From JASHUC01 sp035524075 (GTDB lineage: Bacteria; Pseudomonadota; Gammaproteobacteria; Steroidobacterales; Steroidobacteraceae), in NCBI GenBank assembly GCA_035524075.1, contig DATKPP010000013.1:124001-188000 (forward strand): a stretch of DNA of 64,000 bases. The letters run 5' to 3'. The notes beneath the pieces were generated by a model. The model was given only the letters and a program-made list of their open reading frames with translations, did not search any database and had not been told where the DNA came from. Below, in pieces: positions 26,648 to 36,431 of this stretch. Both the position numbers and the translations under genes were made by a program. The stretch's first letter is position 1. Each line of letters starts with the position of its first letter.

Positions 26648-27865
26648 CTAGCGAATGAGGTCGTTCATCTCGAAGATCGGCAGGAGCATGGCAAAAACGA
26701 TGCCCATCACGAACATGCCCATCAGCACGATCAGCATCGGCCCCAAAAGCCCCACCAGCGCCGTGAGCAGACCGTCGAGCTCGCGCTCCTGGCTCGCTGC
26801 GGCCCGCTCGAGCATGTTCTCGAGCTCCCCGCTCGACTCGCCGCTGGAGATCAGGTGCACCGTCATGGCAGGGAACAGCCGGCTCGCGGCGAGGGAGCGG
26901 CCGATCGGAGCCCCTTCGCGCACGCGCTGCGAAGTCTCGAGGATCGCATCGCGCATCGGCACGTTGGTGACCACCTCGCTCGAGATCCTGAGCGCCTCGA
27001 GCACCGGCACGGCGCTCGCACTCAAGATGCTCAGCGTGCGCGTGAAGCGCGCCGTGTTGAATCCGCGCACGAGCTTGCCCATCACCGGGAGCGTGAGGAG
27101 GATGCGATGAAAGCGCCGGCGGGGCCCGGGCTGGCGCAGCCAGCGCGCCAGCAGCACGAAGACGACCACCGCCACGATGAGCAGGACCAATCCGTATGAG
27201 CGGAAGAAGCCGCTGACGGCGATCAGCACGCGTGTGATGAGCGGCAGCTGCGCATCCTTGGATTGGAAGACCGCGACCACCTTGGGGACCACATAGGCGA
27301 GCAGCCCCGAGACGATCGCAAAACACATGACGCTCAACACGATGGGATACAGCATCGCGCCCAGGATCTTCTGGCGCATCTCCTCCCGGCTCTCGGTGTA
27401 GTCGGCCAGCCGCTCGAGCACGTTGTCGAGGTGGCCCGACTGCTCGCCGGCTGCGACCGTTGCGCGATAGATCTCGGGGAACACGCGTGGAAAGTCTGCA
27501 AAGCCCGCCGCGAGGGTGTGCCCCTCCATCACCTTGGAGCGAACGCCGAGGACGATGCTCTGCACGCGGGGCTTCTCGGTCTGCTGCGATACCGCCAGCA
27601 ACGCTTCCTCGAGCGGCAGGCCGGCGCGCACCAGGGTTGCAAGCTGCCGTGTGACGAGCGAGAGATCCGCAGCCGACACGCGCCGTGCAAGGCTGAAGCC
27701 ACGCTTCTGGGTCGCGGCCTCCTTCTGCGCGACTTCCGTGACGGCGACCGGTAGCAGCTGCCGCTCGCGCAGCAGCTGGCGGACCTGGCGCGCAGTGTCA
27801 CCCTCGAGGATGCCCTTGCGCTCCCGGCCGCCGTGGTCGAGCGCTGTGTATTCGAATGCACCCAT
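26648..27865 (-). CDS. gspF: Type II secretion system inner-membrane protein GspF
   Basis: Inner-membrane platform protein of the type II secretion system, 405 aa. It has the two repeated T2SSF domains (about 70-195 and 273-395) and three hydrophobic segments, and starts MGAFEYTALDHGGRERKG as GspF/PilC proteins do. It is the last of gspC-D-E-F, 44 bases after gspE. The PilC alternative is unlikely given the adjacent secretin GspD and GspC. Confidence 0.93.
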   Translation of the reverse strand: MGAFEYTALDHGGRERKGILEGDTARQVRQLLRERQLLPVAVTEVAQKEAATQKRGFSLARRVSAADLSLVTRQLATLVRAGLPLEEALLAVSQQTEKPRVQSIVLGVRSKVMEGHTLAAGFADFPRVFPEIYRATVAAGEQSGHLDNVLERLADYTESREEMRQKILGAMLYPIVLSVMCFAIVSGLLAYVVPKVVAVFQSKDAQLPLITRVLIAVSGFFRSYGLVLLIVAVVVFVLLARWLRQPGPRRRFHRILLTLPVMGKLVRGFNTARFTRTLSILSASAVPVLEALRISSEVVTNVPMRDAILETSQRVREGAPIGRSLAASRLFPAMTVHLISSGESSGELENMLERAAASQERELDGLLTALVGLLGPMLIVLMGMFVMGIVFAMLLPIFEMNDLIR

Positions 27866-27909
27866 GTCGATCGCGCTTCTTGGGACCTACCGCCCGCGTT
27901 GCGACTGCC

Positions 27910-29460
27910 TCAATCCTCGCGAGTGACTCGCAGCACTTCCTCGAGCGTCGTCTCACCGCGCAACACCTTCGTGCGGCCATCGTCGCGGATGGACGGCGTA
28001 TGCGTGCGCGCGTAGCGCTCGAGATCGTGCTCGGCGGCGCCGTCGTGAATCATGGTCCGCATGGTGTCATCGACGATCACCAGCTCGTAGATCCCGGTAC
28101 GGCCGCGATAGCCCGTGCCGCCGTCGCGTCCTGGACGATACAGCGTGGGGGAGGGCTCGCCTGCCCGCAGATTGAGCAGCCGCCGCTCGTACTCGCCCGC
28201 CTGGAATGGCTGGCTCGTCTCGGGGTTCAGCACGCGTACCAGACGTTGCGCGAGCACGCCGATGAGGCTCGAGGACAACAGGAACGGCTCGATGCCCATG
28301 TCGCGCAGGCGCGTGACCGCGCCAACCGCGGTGTTGGTGTGCAGCGTCGAGAGCACCAGGTGACCGGTGAGACTTGCCTGCACCGCGATCTGCGCCGTCT
28401 CGAGGTCGCGGATCTCACCGACCATCACCACGTCCGGGTCCTGACGCAGGATGGCGCGCAGGCCGCGAGCGAAGGTCATCTCCACCTTGGTGTTGACCTG
28501 CATCTGCCCGATGCCGTCGATGTAGTACTCGATGGGATCCTCGACGGTCATGATGTTGCGCGTGTGATCGTTCAGGCGCTCGAGCGCCGCATAGAGCGTC
28601 GTGGTCTTGCCCGAGCCGGTGGGGCCGGTCACGAGCAGGATTCCATGGGGCTTGAAGATGAGCTCGTCGACCAGCTTCTCGGTCTTCGGGTCCATGCCGA
28701 GCGAGGTCAGATCCAGCCGTCCGGCCTGCTTGTCGAGGATACGCAGCACCACGCGCTCGCCGTGGCCGGAGGGGACGGTCGAGACACGCACGTCCACTGC
28801 GCGGCCCGCGATCCGCAAGCTGATCCGACCGTCCTGTGGGAGGCGCTTCTCGGCGATGTCGAGCTTCGACATGACCTTCACGCGCGAGACGACGAGCGGG
28901 GCGACGGCACGCTTGGATTGCAGCACCTCGCGCAGCACACCGTCCACGCGAAAGCGCACCACCAGACGATTCTCGAACGGCTCGATGTGGATGTCGGAGG
29001 CATTCTCCTTCACCGCCTGGGTCAGCACGGCGTTGATCAGGCGGATGATCGGAGCGTCATCCTCGCTGTCGAGGAGGTCGGCCTGCTCGGGCAGCTCCTG
29101 AGCGAGGTGAGCAAGATCGGTGGTGTCCTCGATCCCCTCGACCGCCTGCATGGCATCCGAGCCTGCCTCGTAGGACTGCCGCAGCAGCGCATCGAAGGAG
29201 GCCTCATCCACGCGCTCGATCCTGAGCGGCACGCGCAGGAACCTGCGAACCTCGGCGAGCGCCAGCGGCGAGGCGCCGGTTCGATAGGCGCACTCGGCAT
29301 AGCCATCCCCGATCGCCCGCACGAGCACACCGTGGCGCTTGGCGTAGGCAAAGGAAAGCCGCCGTTCCTGCGGGGCGGCGGCGCTCGCGGTGAGGCCGCT
29401 CCCGCCGTGGCCGTTGACGGTGTCCGCAACAGGCGACGCGGCGCCGGCGACATCGTTCAC
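27910..29460 (-). CDS. gspE: Type II secretion system ATPase GspE (no zinc tetracysteine)
   Basis: Cytoplasmic ATPase that drives pseudopilus assembly, 516 aa. Walker A GPTGSGKTT, Asp box MTVEDPIEY, Walker B DVVMVGEIRD and His box LVLSTLHTN are all intact. The CxxC...CxxC zinc element common in GspE is missing: the expected LCPxC reads LNPETS and the second pair reads GRDGGTGYRGRTGIYEL. The GTG start overlaps the gspD stop (GTGA), so translation is coupled. Confidence 0.93.
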   Translation of the reverse strand: MNDVAGAASPVADTVNGHGGSGLTASAAAPQERRLSFAYAKRHGVLVRAIGDGYAECAYRTGASPLALAEVRRFLRVPLRIERVDEASFDALLRQSYEAGSDAMQAVEGIEDTTDLAHLAQELPEQADLLDSEDDAPIIRLINAVLTQAVKENASDIHIEPFENRLVVRFRVDGVLREVLQSKRAVAPLVVSRVKVMSKLDIAEKRLPQDGRISLRIAGRAVDVRVSTVPSGHGERVVLRILDKQAGRLDLTSLGMDPKTEKLVDELIFKPHGILLVTGPTGSGKTTTLYAALERLNDHTRNIMTVEDPIEYYIDGIGQMQVNTKVEMTFARGLRAILRQDPDVVMVGEIRDLETAQIAVQASLTGHLVLSTLHTNTAVGAVTRLRDMGIEPFLLSSSLIGVLAQRLVRVLNPETSQPFQAGEYERRLLNLRAGEPSPTLYRPGRDGGTGYRGRTGIYELVIVDDTMRTMIHDGAAEHDLERYARTHTPSIRDDGRTKVLRGETTLEEVLRVTRED

Positions 29461-31673
29461 GGAGGAGTCCCGCTGCTGCTCGACGACGAGGAGGAGGACG
29501 AGGACGAGGACTGCGAGGAGCTGCCTTGCCGATGCTCTTCCTCATGCTGCGCCGCGCGCTGCTTGTCCTGGGCGTTGACCGGAGCCTCATGCTCGGTGCT
29601 CTTCGGCGGCACCGGCGGAATGGTCGTGAGGTCGCAGCAACCCTTGAAGTTCGAAGGCGCGGCACCCTTCGGGGGCGCGGGAAGCACCGATGAGTTGGCC
29701 CCCGGCACCAGCGGCAGGACCTCCTTGCCGCCCACCTGCTTTTGCTGATTGCGGATGAAGTCGTACTCCCGGTCGGTCGCCACGGCCGACTCGCTGTCAT
29801 CTCGCAGGATCTGCGCCCGGATGAAGATCATCAGGTTCTTCTTCTGGATGGTTCCCTGGCGATCCTGAAAGAGCTGTCCCAGCAATGGAATGTGCGACAG
29901 CAGCGGTACACCGGTCGTGTTGCGGTCGTATTCGTTGCTGATGAGTCCGCCGATCACGAGGATCCCGCCATCCTCGATCAGCACCTCGGTGTTCACGGTG
30001 CGCTTCTGCGTGGTGGGGTTCACTGTGCTGCCCGACTGACCCTGAGCCTGCAGCGTGCTCGTCGGGATGACGCTCGAGCTCTCGATGTCGATCTTGAGGA
30101 TCAGATTGCTGTTGTTGATGTTCGGGGTGATCTTGAGGATCGTTCCCACCTCTTCGTTCTGAATCGTCTGGAACGGAGTGACGGTCCCATTGCTCACCGT
30201 GCTGGCGTTCGTGTACTGACCGGTGACGAAGGGCACCTGCTCCGCCACCTCGATCTTGGCTTCCTGGTGGTCCATCGTGACCGTGGAGGGTGTCGCGATG
30301 ATGTTGGAGTCGTCGCTGCTTTGTAGCGCACGCAGCATGGCGGCAAAGCTGACACCGGTCTTGGCGATGCGTCCCAAAGCCACCGTCGTGCCGTTGACGA
30401 GCCCCGATGAGGGAATGCTCGTCGGATTGAGCACCCCTTCGGCGAGATCGACCAGGCTCGCACCCCCGACCGGCGTGAGGAACGTGGCGCCCGGAATCGT
30501 CGAGCCCTTGGAATAGATCGCCCAGTTCACGCCGAGCTCGGTGGATTTGTCGAAGTCGACGTCCACCACGATCGCCTGCACCAGGACCTGGGCGCGCCGG
30601 ATATCGAGCTGATCGACGATCGACATGACCTGCTGCATGGTCTTGGGCGGGGCCGTGATGACGAGCGCATTGTTCTGCTCGTCCGCCCAGATCTGCGTGT
30701 CGTGACCGGCCGCCCCGCCGCTTGAGGTGGATCCCGCCCCGCCGCGGGCGCCCGCCGCAGCCTCCTCCAGCCCGGTGATCTGCTCCTTGAGCTTCGGCGC
30801 AAGCTTGGTCGCGTCCTCGTATTTCAAGTAGACCACTTGCGTGTCGCCCTCGCGTCCTCTGCGCGGGCTGTCGAGATTGGCGATGAGCGCCTTGACGCGC
30901 AATCGAGCGTTGCTATCCCCGCTCAAGAGGATGCTGTTGGAGCGCTCATCGGGGACGATCTTCAGCGGGGTTCCACCCGCCTCGCCCGCGCCCTGGCCCT
31001 GATACAGCGAGCTGACCACGCGCGCCACGTCGGCGGCGGAGGCGTTCTGCATGGGAATCACATCGACGGCGGAGGTGTCCGTCTCGTCGATGCGCTCGAT
31101 GATGTGCATGATGCGGCTGACGTTCGCCGCCCGGTCGGAGATGATGAGGATATTCGCCTGCTGGTAGGCCGCCAGATGGCCCTGCGTGGGAATGAGGGGG
31201 CGCAGGACTGGAACCAGCTGCGCGGCGCTCACATTGCGCACCTGCACAACCTGCGTGACGATCTCATCGGAGGTCGAGCTCACGTGGTCGGGCAGATCGA
31301 TGCCCGGCATGTAGCGCTCGGTCACATCCGGGATGATCTTGACGGTATTGGCGGCAGCAGGTGCCGCCATGAAGCCGTGAACCTGCAGGATGGCGAGAAA
31401 GGTCTGATAGAACGCATCCGGCGACAGCGGAGTCGAGGAGTACATCGTGACCTGCGCGCGCACGCGCGGGTCGAGGATGAAGTTCTTGTGAGTGGCCATG
31501 CTCACCGCTTCGGCGATCTGGCCGATATCCGTATCCCGGAAATTCGGAGTGATGAGCACACCGGTCGACTGCGCCGAGGCAACCGCCACGACAGCCAACG
31601 CGGCACCGCAGCACAGGACGGCTCGGCAGGCGGTAGGCAGCAGTCGAATGAGAAGTCCGGTTGATTTCATCAA
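29457..31673 (-). CDS. gspD: Type II secretion system secretin GspD
   Basis: Outer-membrane secretin channel, 738 aa. It has a signal peptide (to about AVASAQ, residue 35), N0-N3 periplasmic domains (N0 begins NFRDTDIGQIAEAVS), and a secretin domain with VPLLSHIPLLGQLF near residue 590. The C-terminus ends in a long serine run before GTPP; the C-terminal tail is where pilotins bind in other secretins. It is coupled to gspE by overlap and 43 bases after gspC. Confidence 0.95.
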   Translation of the reverse strand: MMKSTGLLIRLLPTACRAVLCCGAALAVVAVASAQSTGVLITPNFRDTDIGQIAEAVSMATHKNFILDPRVRAQVTMYSSTPLSPDAFYQTFLAILQVHGFMAAPAAANTVKIIPDVTERYMPGIDLPDHVSSTSDEIVTQVVQVRNVSAAQLVPVLRPLIPTQGHLAAYQQANILIISDRAANVSRIMHIIERIDETDTSAVDVIPMQNASAADVARVVSSLYQGQGAGEAGGTPLKIVPDERSNSILLSGDSNARLRVKALIANLDSPRRGREGDTQVVYLKYEDATKLAPKLKEQITGLEEAAAGARGGAGSTSSGGAAGHDTQIWADEQNNALVITAPPKTMQQVMSIVDQLDIRRAQVLVQAIVVDVDFDKSTELGVNWAIYSKGSTIPGATFLTPVGGASLVDLAEGVLNPTSIPSSGLVNGTTVALGRIAKTGVSFAAMLRALQSSDDSNIIATPSTVTMDHQEAKIEVAEQVPFVTGQYTNASTVSNGTVTPFQTIQNEEVGTILKITPNINNSNLILKIDIESSSVIPTSTLQAQGQSGSTVNPTTQKRTVNTEVLIEDGGILVIGGLISNEYDRNTTGVPLLSHIPLLGQLFQDRQGTIQKKNLMIFIRAQILRDDSESAVATDREYDFIRNQQKQVGGKEVLPLVPGANSSVLPAPPKGAAPSNFKGCCDLTTIPPVPPKSTEHEAPVNAQDKQRAAQHEEEHRQGSSSQSSSSSSSSSSSSSGTPP
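29468..29530. repeat. Poly-serine-coding simple repeat at the gspD 3' end
   Basis: A tract of mixed GAG/GAC/CTG-type triplets on the + strand which, read on the gspD strand, codes for about 18 consecutive or near-consecutive serines. It is a plausible slippage site that would change the length of the secretin tail in frame. Confidence 0.75.
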
Positions 31674-31716
31674 TACAGTCCCCCGTTGCGCATCGTGCGC
31701 GCGCCCAATCGGCGCC

Positions 31717-32655
31717 CTAGGGCCCCGGTCCCCCCGCAGGGCCGGGCGGGACCATACCGCCGGCTCCGGGTGCCCCGCTGAGCTGGTCAGCCTCCGAGGC
31801 GATCGCGGACATATTCAGTGTCAGATCTTGCTGCCGTCCGTTGCGCATGACTGTGACGTGCGCCTCGCTCGAGGAGCTCAGTGTGTGAAAAATCTCCTCG
31901 CCCCGTGCCGGATCGTCGAGCGGTGTGTTGTTGATCGCGATGACCAGATCGCCAGGCCTCAGGCCCAGGCTGAGGAACGCCTGGCTGTTGCGACCGGGAT
32001 AGACGCGATAGCCCCGTTGCTTGCCGTCGGCGAACACCGGCTGGGGACGCATCACATCGGCGATGATGGAGGGATCCTCGCTGATCGCGCGGCGCACGCG
32101 CTCGAAGGAGTTTTGCGGCACATTGTTCACCAGCGGCCCGGCGCCTCCAGCGAACTTACGCGGCAACGCCAGAGTTTCCAAGCGTCCAGCGCGATCGAGC
32201 AGCACACGGTCGTCGTACACCGCGTGAAGACGGGCACCGCCGGGCACATTGTCTCCGACCGCATACACCTTGGCCTGCGTGGCGCTGGGTCCGAGTATGG
32301 CCAGGCCGTCCTTGGGCTGGTTCACGGCGATGGTGCCCGTCAGGACCAGCGCCATCGTGGTTTGGGGGGCGCTGGTCGCGCCGGCCGCGGGTGCCTCGAC
32401 CGGAGCCGCCCCGAAGAGGTGTCCGGCCGCAATGGCGGCCACATCCACCGGAGGGGCCTGCGGCGCCGCTGCCGTGACCTGAGCGGGCGCCGGTGCGGAG
32501 GCCGTTCCGGCCAGGCGCGTGAGGATGATCGCCGCCTGGGCGCCCAGCGCGATCGCGAGTACCCACGTGGCAATGCGCGAACCGCGCGACCTGAGCACTG
32601 CGGGCCACCCCGTGCGCGTGGCGAGCGAATCGAGCCAGGAACCTGCAGCGTTCAT
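31717..32655 (-). CDS. gspC: Type II secretion system protein GspC
   Basis: Inner-membrane protein linking the platform to the secretin, 312 aa. It has a short cytoplasmic N-terminus, a transmembrane helix at about residues 28-48 (TWVLAIALGAQAAIILTRL), an Ala/Pro linker, the homology region beginning LVLTGTIAVNQPKDGLAILG and a C-terminal PDZ domain (LGLRPGDLVIAINNTPLDDPARGEEIF). ATG 32655 gives a normal N-terminus; the frame is open 33 bases further. First gene of gspCDEF. Confidence 0.9.
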   Translation of the reverse strand: MNAAGSWLDSLATRTGWPAVLRSRGSRIATWVLAIALGAQAAIILTRLAGTASAPAPAQVTAAAPQAPPVDVAAIAAGHLFGAAPVEAPAAGATSAPQTTMALVLTGTIAVNQPKDGLAILGPSATQAKVYAVGDNVPGGARLHAVYDDRVLLDRAGRLETLALPRKFAGGAGPLVNNVPQNSFERVRRAISEDPSIIADVMRPQPVFADGKQRGYRVYPGRNSQAFLSLGLRPGDLVIAINNTPLDDPARGEEIFHTLSSSSEAHVTVMRNGRQQDLTLNMSAIASEADQLSGAPGAGGMVPPGPAGGPGP

Positions 32656-32806
32656 CGAGAGGTGCGCCCCAAGGTCGGTTGCGCGCAATCATACGAGCGC
32701 GGTGCTTTGGCTCTCAAGCAATTGTTTTGCAATTGGTTTCCTGGCGCTCATTTCCGGCGCCGACGTGGCTCTTGTGTTGGCGTTTGGCGACCCCTATAAA
32801 GACAGG

Positions 32807-33133
32807 ATGCCTGGTTCGGATCCGCATCCTGTCCGCCCCGATACCGGCGTAGTCGTCGAGGAGTCGCGGCCCGAGGTCAAACAGCCGCCACTGTACCGAG
32901 TCATTCTGCTCAACGACGATTACACTCCCATGGAGTTTGTCGTGGATGTGCTCGAAAAGTTCTTCGCCATGAACCGACCGACTGCGACGCGCATCATGCT
33001 CGAGGTGCATACGAAGGGTAAGGGTGTCTGCGGGGTCTTCACATACGAGATCGCGGAAACTAAGGTTGCGCAGGTGACCACCTATGCGCGCGACCATCAG
33101 CATCCCCTGATGTGCACCCTGGAGGAGGCCTGA
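32807..33133 (+). CDS. clpS: ClpAP adaptor protein ClpS
   Basis: Delivers N-degron substrates to ClpAP, 108 aa. The core YRVILLNDDYTPMEFVVDVLEKFF contains the N-end residue pocket (NDDYT...). It lies 42 bases before clpA. ATG 32807 is the only sensible start. A -10-like TATAAA at 32795-32800 sits just before it, so a transcript from there would be nearly leaderless; upstream promoters are also possible. Confidence 0.95.
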   Translation: MPGSDPHPVRPDTGVVVEESRPEVKQPPLYRVILLNDDYTPMEFVVDVLEKFFAMNRPTATRIMLEVHTKGKGVCGVFTYEIAETKVAQVTTYARDHQHPLMCTLEEA

Positions 33134-33175
33134 AGGTGGAGTTGCGGCCCAATGAACGGATGAGTTGGAGTTAAC

Positions 33176-35440
33176 GTGCTGTCCAACGAGCTTGAATACT
33201 GTCTCAACGATGCGTTTCACCAGGCGCGCGAGGCGCGCCACGAGTACCTGACGGTCGAGCATCTGCTGCTGGCCATCATCGACACCCCCAAGGTGCGCGA
33301 GATCCTGCGTGCCTGCGGAGCCGACCTCGCCAAGCTCAAGCAGGAGTTGAAGGACCATCTCGATCAGTCCACTCCGCGCCTGGAGGAGTCCGAGGAGCGC
33401 GAGGTGCAGCCCACGTTGGGCTTCCAGCGAGTGCTGCAGCGGGCCGTCTTCCACGTGCAATCGAGTGGCAAGAAGGAGGTTGGCGTCGCCAACGTGCTGG
33501 TTGCCATCTTCAGCGAGAAGCAGAGTCACGCGGTGTACCTGCTCAACCGCCAGCACGTCGCGCGGCTCGACGTGGTCAACTACATCTCGCACGGTCTATC
33601 GAAGATCGCGGAGGAGAAGACCGACAAGGAGGAGAGCAGCGCCGAGACCGAGCGCGATCCCGAGGGCGGCAGCGCGCTCGAGAAGTACACGACGAACCTC
33701 AACCGGATGGCGCAGGAGGGCCGCATCGATCCGCTCATCGGGCGCAAGCTCGAGGTCGAGCGCACGATCGAGATCCTGTGCCGGCGTCGCAAGAACAATC
33801 CTCTCTACGTGGGGGAGGCCGGTGTCGGCAAGACCGCCATCGCCGAGGGCCTCGCCCGGCTGATCGTCGAGGGCAAGGTGCCCGACGTGCTCTCCGATTG
33901 CGCGATCTATGCGCTCGACATGGGTGCGTTGATCGCCGGCACCAAGTACCGCGGCGACTTCGAGAAGCGTCTGAAGAGCGTGATCACCGAGCTCAAGAAA
34001 CAGCCCGGAGCGATCCTCTTCATCGATGAGATCCATACAGTGATCGGTGCGGGCGCCGCCTCCGGAGGCGTCATGGACGCCTCCAATCTGATCAAGCCGG
34101 TGCTCACGGCGGGGGAGATCCGCTGCATCGGCTCGACCACGTATCAGGAGTATCGCGGCATCTTCGAGAAGGACCACGCGCTCGCACGTCGCTTCCAGAA
34201 GATCGACGTGACCGAGCCCTCCGTGCAGGAGACCATCGAGATCCTGCAGGGGCTCAAGACGCGCTTCGAGGAGCACCACGCGATCAAGTACGCCGACGAT
34301 GCGCTCAAGGCGGCCGCCGAGCTGGCCGCACGGCACATCAACGAGCGCCATCTGCCGGACAAGGCGATCGACGTGGTGGACGAGGCCGGTGCGCGGTTGC
34401 GGCTGAAGCCGATCGCCGAGCGCGAAGAGACCGTCGAGGTGCGTCACATCGAGGACGTGGTGGCGCGCATGGCGCGCATTCCCGCCAAGAGCGTCTCCAC
34501 ATCCGACCGCGAGGTGCTGAAGAATCTCGAGCGCAACTTGAAGCTCGTCATCTTCGGACAGGATCGCGCCATCGAGGCGCTCGCCGCCTCGATCAAGATG
34601 TCGCGCTCCGGGCTCGGGGATCAGCGCAAGCCCGTGGGCAGCTTCCTGTTCGCAGGGCCCACGGGGGTGGGCAAGACCGAGGTCACGCGCCAGCTCGCGA
34701 TCACCATGGGGATCGAGTTCGTCCGCTTCGACATGTCGGAGTACATGGAGCGGCACACGGTCTCGCGCCTGATCGGAGCACCGCCGGGCTACGTGGGCTT
34801 CGATCAGGGCGGCCTGCTCACCGAGGCGATCACCAAGCATCCCCATTGCGTGCTGCTGCTCGATGAGATCGAGAAGGCTCATCCGGATGTGTTCAACCTG
34901 CTGCTGCAGGTCATGGACCACGGGACGCTGACGGACAACAACGGTCGCAAGGCCGACTTCCGCCACGTGATCATCGTCATGACCACCAATGCGGGGGCGC
35001 AGGAGATGAATCGCCCCTCGATCGGGTTCACGAACTCCGATCATGCGACCGATGGGATGGAGGCCGTTCGGCGCATCTTCTCCCCGGAGTTCCGCAATCG
35101 CATCGATGCAATCATCCAGTTCGCCTCGCTCGATGCGCCGACCATCGAGCGCGTGGTGGAGAAGCTCCTCCTCGAGGTGGAAATGCAGCTCGAGCAAAAA
35201 GGGGTCAGCCTCGTGCTGGACGATGCGGCCCGGCGCTGGATCGCCGAGAAGGGCTACGACCCGAAGATGGGCGCGCGACCCATGGCGCGAATCATCCAGG
35301 AGCACATCAAGCGCCCGCTCGCCGAGGAGCTGCTCTTTGGGCGATTGGCGAGCGGCGGGCAGGTGCGCGTCACGGTGTCGAAGGATGGCAGCAAGCTCGA
35401 GCACGAATGCTCGCCGGCGCAGCAGGAGGTGCCGGCCTGA
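33176..35440 (+). CDS. clpA: ATP-dependent Clp protease ATP-binding subunit ClpA
   Basis: AAA+ unfoldase that feeds proteins into ClpP, 754 aa. It has an N-terminal ClpS-binding domain (about 1-145), first AAA Walker A GEAGVGKTA near 214 and second GPTGVGKTE near 494, with arginine-finger regions conserved. Start GTG 33176. The clpS-clpA order is standard; clpP is not in the window. Confidence 0.96.
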   Translation: MLSNELEYCLNDAFHQAREARHEYLTVEHLLLAIIDTPKVREILRACGADLAKLKQELKDHLDQSTPRLEESEEREVQPTLGFQRVLQRAVFHVQSSGKKEVGVANVLVAIFSEKQSHAVYLLNRQHVARLDVVNYISHGLSKIAEEKTDKEESSAETERDPEGGSALEKYTTNLNRMAQEGRIDPLIGRKLEVERTIEILCRRRKNNPLYVGEAGVGKTAIAEGLARLIVEGKVPDVLSDCAIYALDMGALIAGTKYRGDFEKRLKSVITELKKQPGAILFIDEIHTVIGAGAASGGVMDASNLIKPVLTAGEIRCIGSTTYQEYRGIFEKDHALARRFQKIDVTEPSVQETIEILQGLKTRFEEHHAIKYADDALKAAAELAARHINERHLPDKAIDVVDEAGARLRLKPIAEREETVEVRHIEDVVARMARIPAKSVSTSDREVLKNLERNLKLVIFGQDRAIEALAASIKMSRSGLGDQRKPVGSFLFAGPTGVGKTEVTRQLAITMGIEFVRFDMSEYMERHTVSRLIGAPPGYVGFDQGGLLTEAITKHPHCVLLLDEIEKAHPDVFNLLLQVMDHGTLTDNNGRKADFRHVIIVMTTNAGAQEMNRPSIGFTNSDHATDGMEAVRRIFSPEFRNRIDAIIQFASLDAPTIERVVEKLLLEVEMQLEQKGVSLVLDDAARRWIAEKGYDPKMGARPMARIIQEHIKRPLAEELLFGRLASGGQVRVTVSKDGSKLEHECSPAQQEVPA

Positions 35441-35476
35441 GCCGCACCAGGACGGTGCGTGCGCGCCGCTACGCTC

Positions 35477-35695
35477 TCAGCGTCCTCGGTAGGTGATTCG
35501 TCCCTTGCTCAGGTCGTAGGGGGTCATCTCCACCGTGACCTGATCGCCCGTGAGGATGCGGATATAGTTCTTGCGCATTTTTCCAGAGATGTGGGCGGTA
35601 ACGACGTGGCCGTTCTTGAGCTTCACCCGGAACGTCGTATTGGGCAAAGTCTCGACGACTTCGCCTTCCATCTGGATCGCGTCTTCTTTGGACAT
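35477..35695 (-). CDS. infA: Translation initiation factor IF-1
   Basis: Small OB-fold initiation factor that blocks the ribosomal A site, 72 aa, the normal IF-1 length. It starts MSKEDAIQMEGEV and contains HISGKMRKNYIRILTGDQV. The open frame extends 13 codons upstream, but the ATG at 35695 matches the family exactly. The clpA/infA/aat neighbourhood is shared with E. coli and Pseudomonas. Confidence 0.97.
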   Translation of the reverse strand: MSKEDAIQMEGEVVETLPNTTFRVKLKNGHVVTAHISGKMRKNYIRILTGDQVTVEMTPYDLSKGRITYRGR

Positions 35696-35753
35696 GGGGG
35701 CGCGCATTCTGCATAAACCCCCGCGGCAATGCAATTTGCGCGGAGGAAACGCC

Positions 35754-36431
35754 TCAGAGGCTTGCCGGCGCGACGTGCTGCCGCAGCAGGCTCTGGAAGT
35801 GCGATCGGGCGATCAGCCGGCTTCCCAGACTCTGCAGGTGCCTCGAGGGTAGCTGACAGTCGATGACCGCAATCCCTTCGGCGCGACAGAACTCCACGAG
35901 CCGCGCCAGGGCCACCTTGGAGGAATCGGGCTCCCGGCTGAACATCGACTCGCCGAAGAAGACTGCACCGAGCCGTACGCCGTAGAGCCCCCCGACCAGG
36001 CGCTCGCCCCGGTAGCTCTCGAAGCTGTGCGCGAAGCCGCAGTGGTGCAGTTCGAGGTACGCGGCGCGCATCTCCGGGGTGATCCAGGTGCCCGGGCTGG
36101 CCGCCCGGGGCGCGGCGCATCCCTGGATCACTGCTTCGAAGTCCCGATCCACGAACGTCTCGAAGTCCTTGTTGCGCAGGGTCTTCGCCAGGCTGCGCGA
36201 GCAGTGAAACTCCTCCGGGAACAGCACCGCCCGTGGGTCCGGCGACCACCACAGGACCGGCTGGCCCGGCGAGTACCACGGGAAGATGCCGCGGCGGTAT
36301 GCCGCGAGGAGTCGGGCGGGGGAGAGGTCCCCCCCGGCTGCGAGCAGTCCCTGGGGCTCATCGAGTGCGCGCTCCAGTGGCGGAAAGCGCTCCGGTGCAT
36401 CCTGGGGGGACAGCCACGTGATGGTCTTCAT
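35754..36431 (-). CDS. aat: Leucyl/phenylalanyl-tRNA--protein transferase
   Basis: Adds Leu or Phe to proteins with N-terminal Arg or Lys, making N-degrons read by ClpS (gene at 32807). It is 225 aa. Family motifs GLLAAGGDLSPARLLAAYRRGIFPWY and GGLYGVRLGAVFFGESMFS are present. The ATG overlaps the stop of the upstream acetyltransferase-like gene. With clpS and clpA close by, the whole N-degron branch is in one neighbourhood. Confidence 0.96.
   Translation of the reverse strand: MKTITWLSPQDAPERFPPLERALDEPQGLLAAGGDLSPARLLAAYRRGIFPWYSPGQPVLWWSPDPRAVLFPEEFHCSRSLAKTLRNKDFETFVDRDFEAVIQGCAAPRAASPGTWITPEMRAAYLELHHCGFAHSFESYRGERLVGGLYGVRLGAVFFGESMFSREPDSSKVALARLVEFCRAEGIAVIDCQLPSRHLQSLGSRLIARSHFQSLLRQHVAPASL

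Noticed and set aside
27856..29748. 630-codon open frame on the + strand across gspE and gspD
   Set aside because: It is antisense to two clear secretion genes, has no family resemblance and mirrors their codon pattern; such frames are common in GC-rich DNA.
33596..35404. Long - strand frame across clpA
   Set aside because: It is an antisense shadow of clpA with no ribosome-binding site and low-complexity content.
35443..35459. CGCACC/GGTGCG hairpin between clpA and infA as a terminator
   Set aside because: The stem is six base pairs with no T-run; too weak to call.
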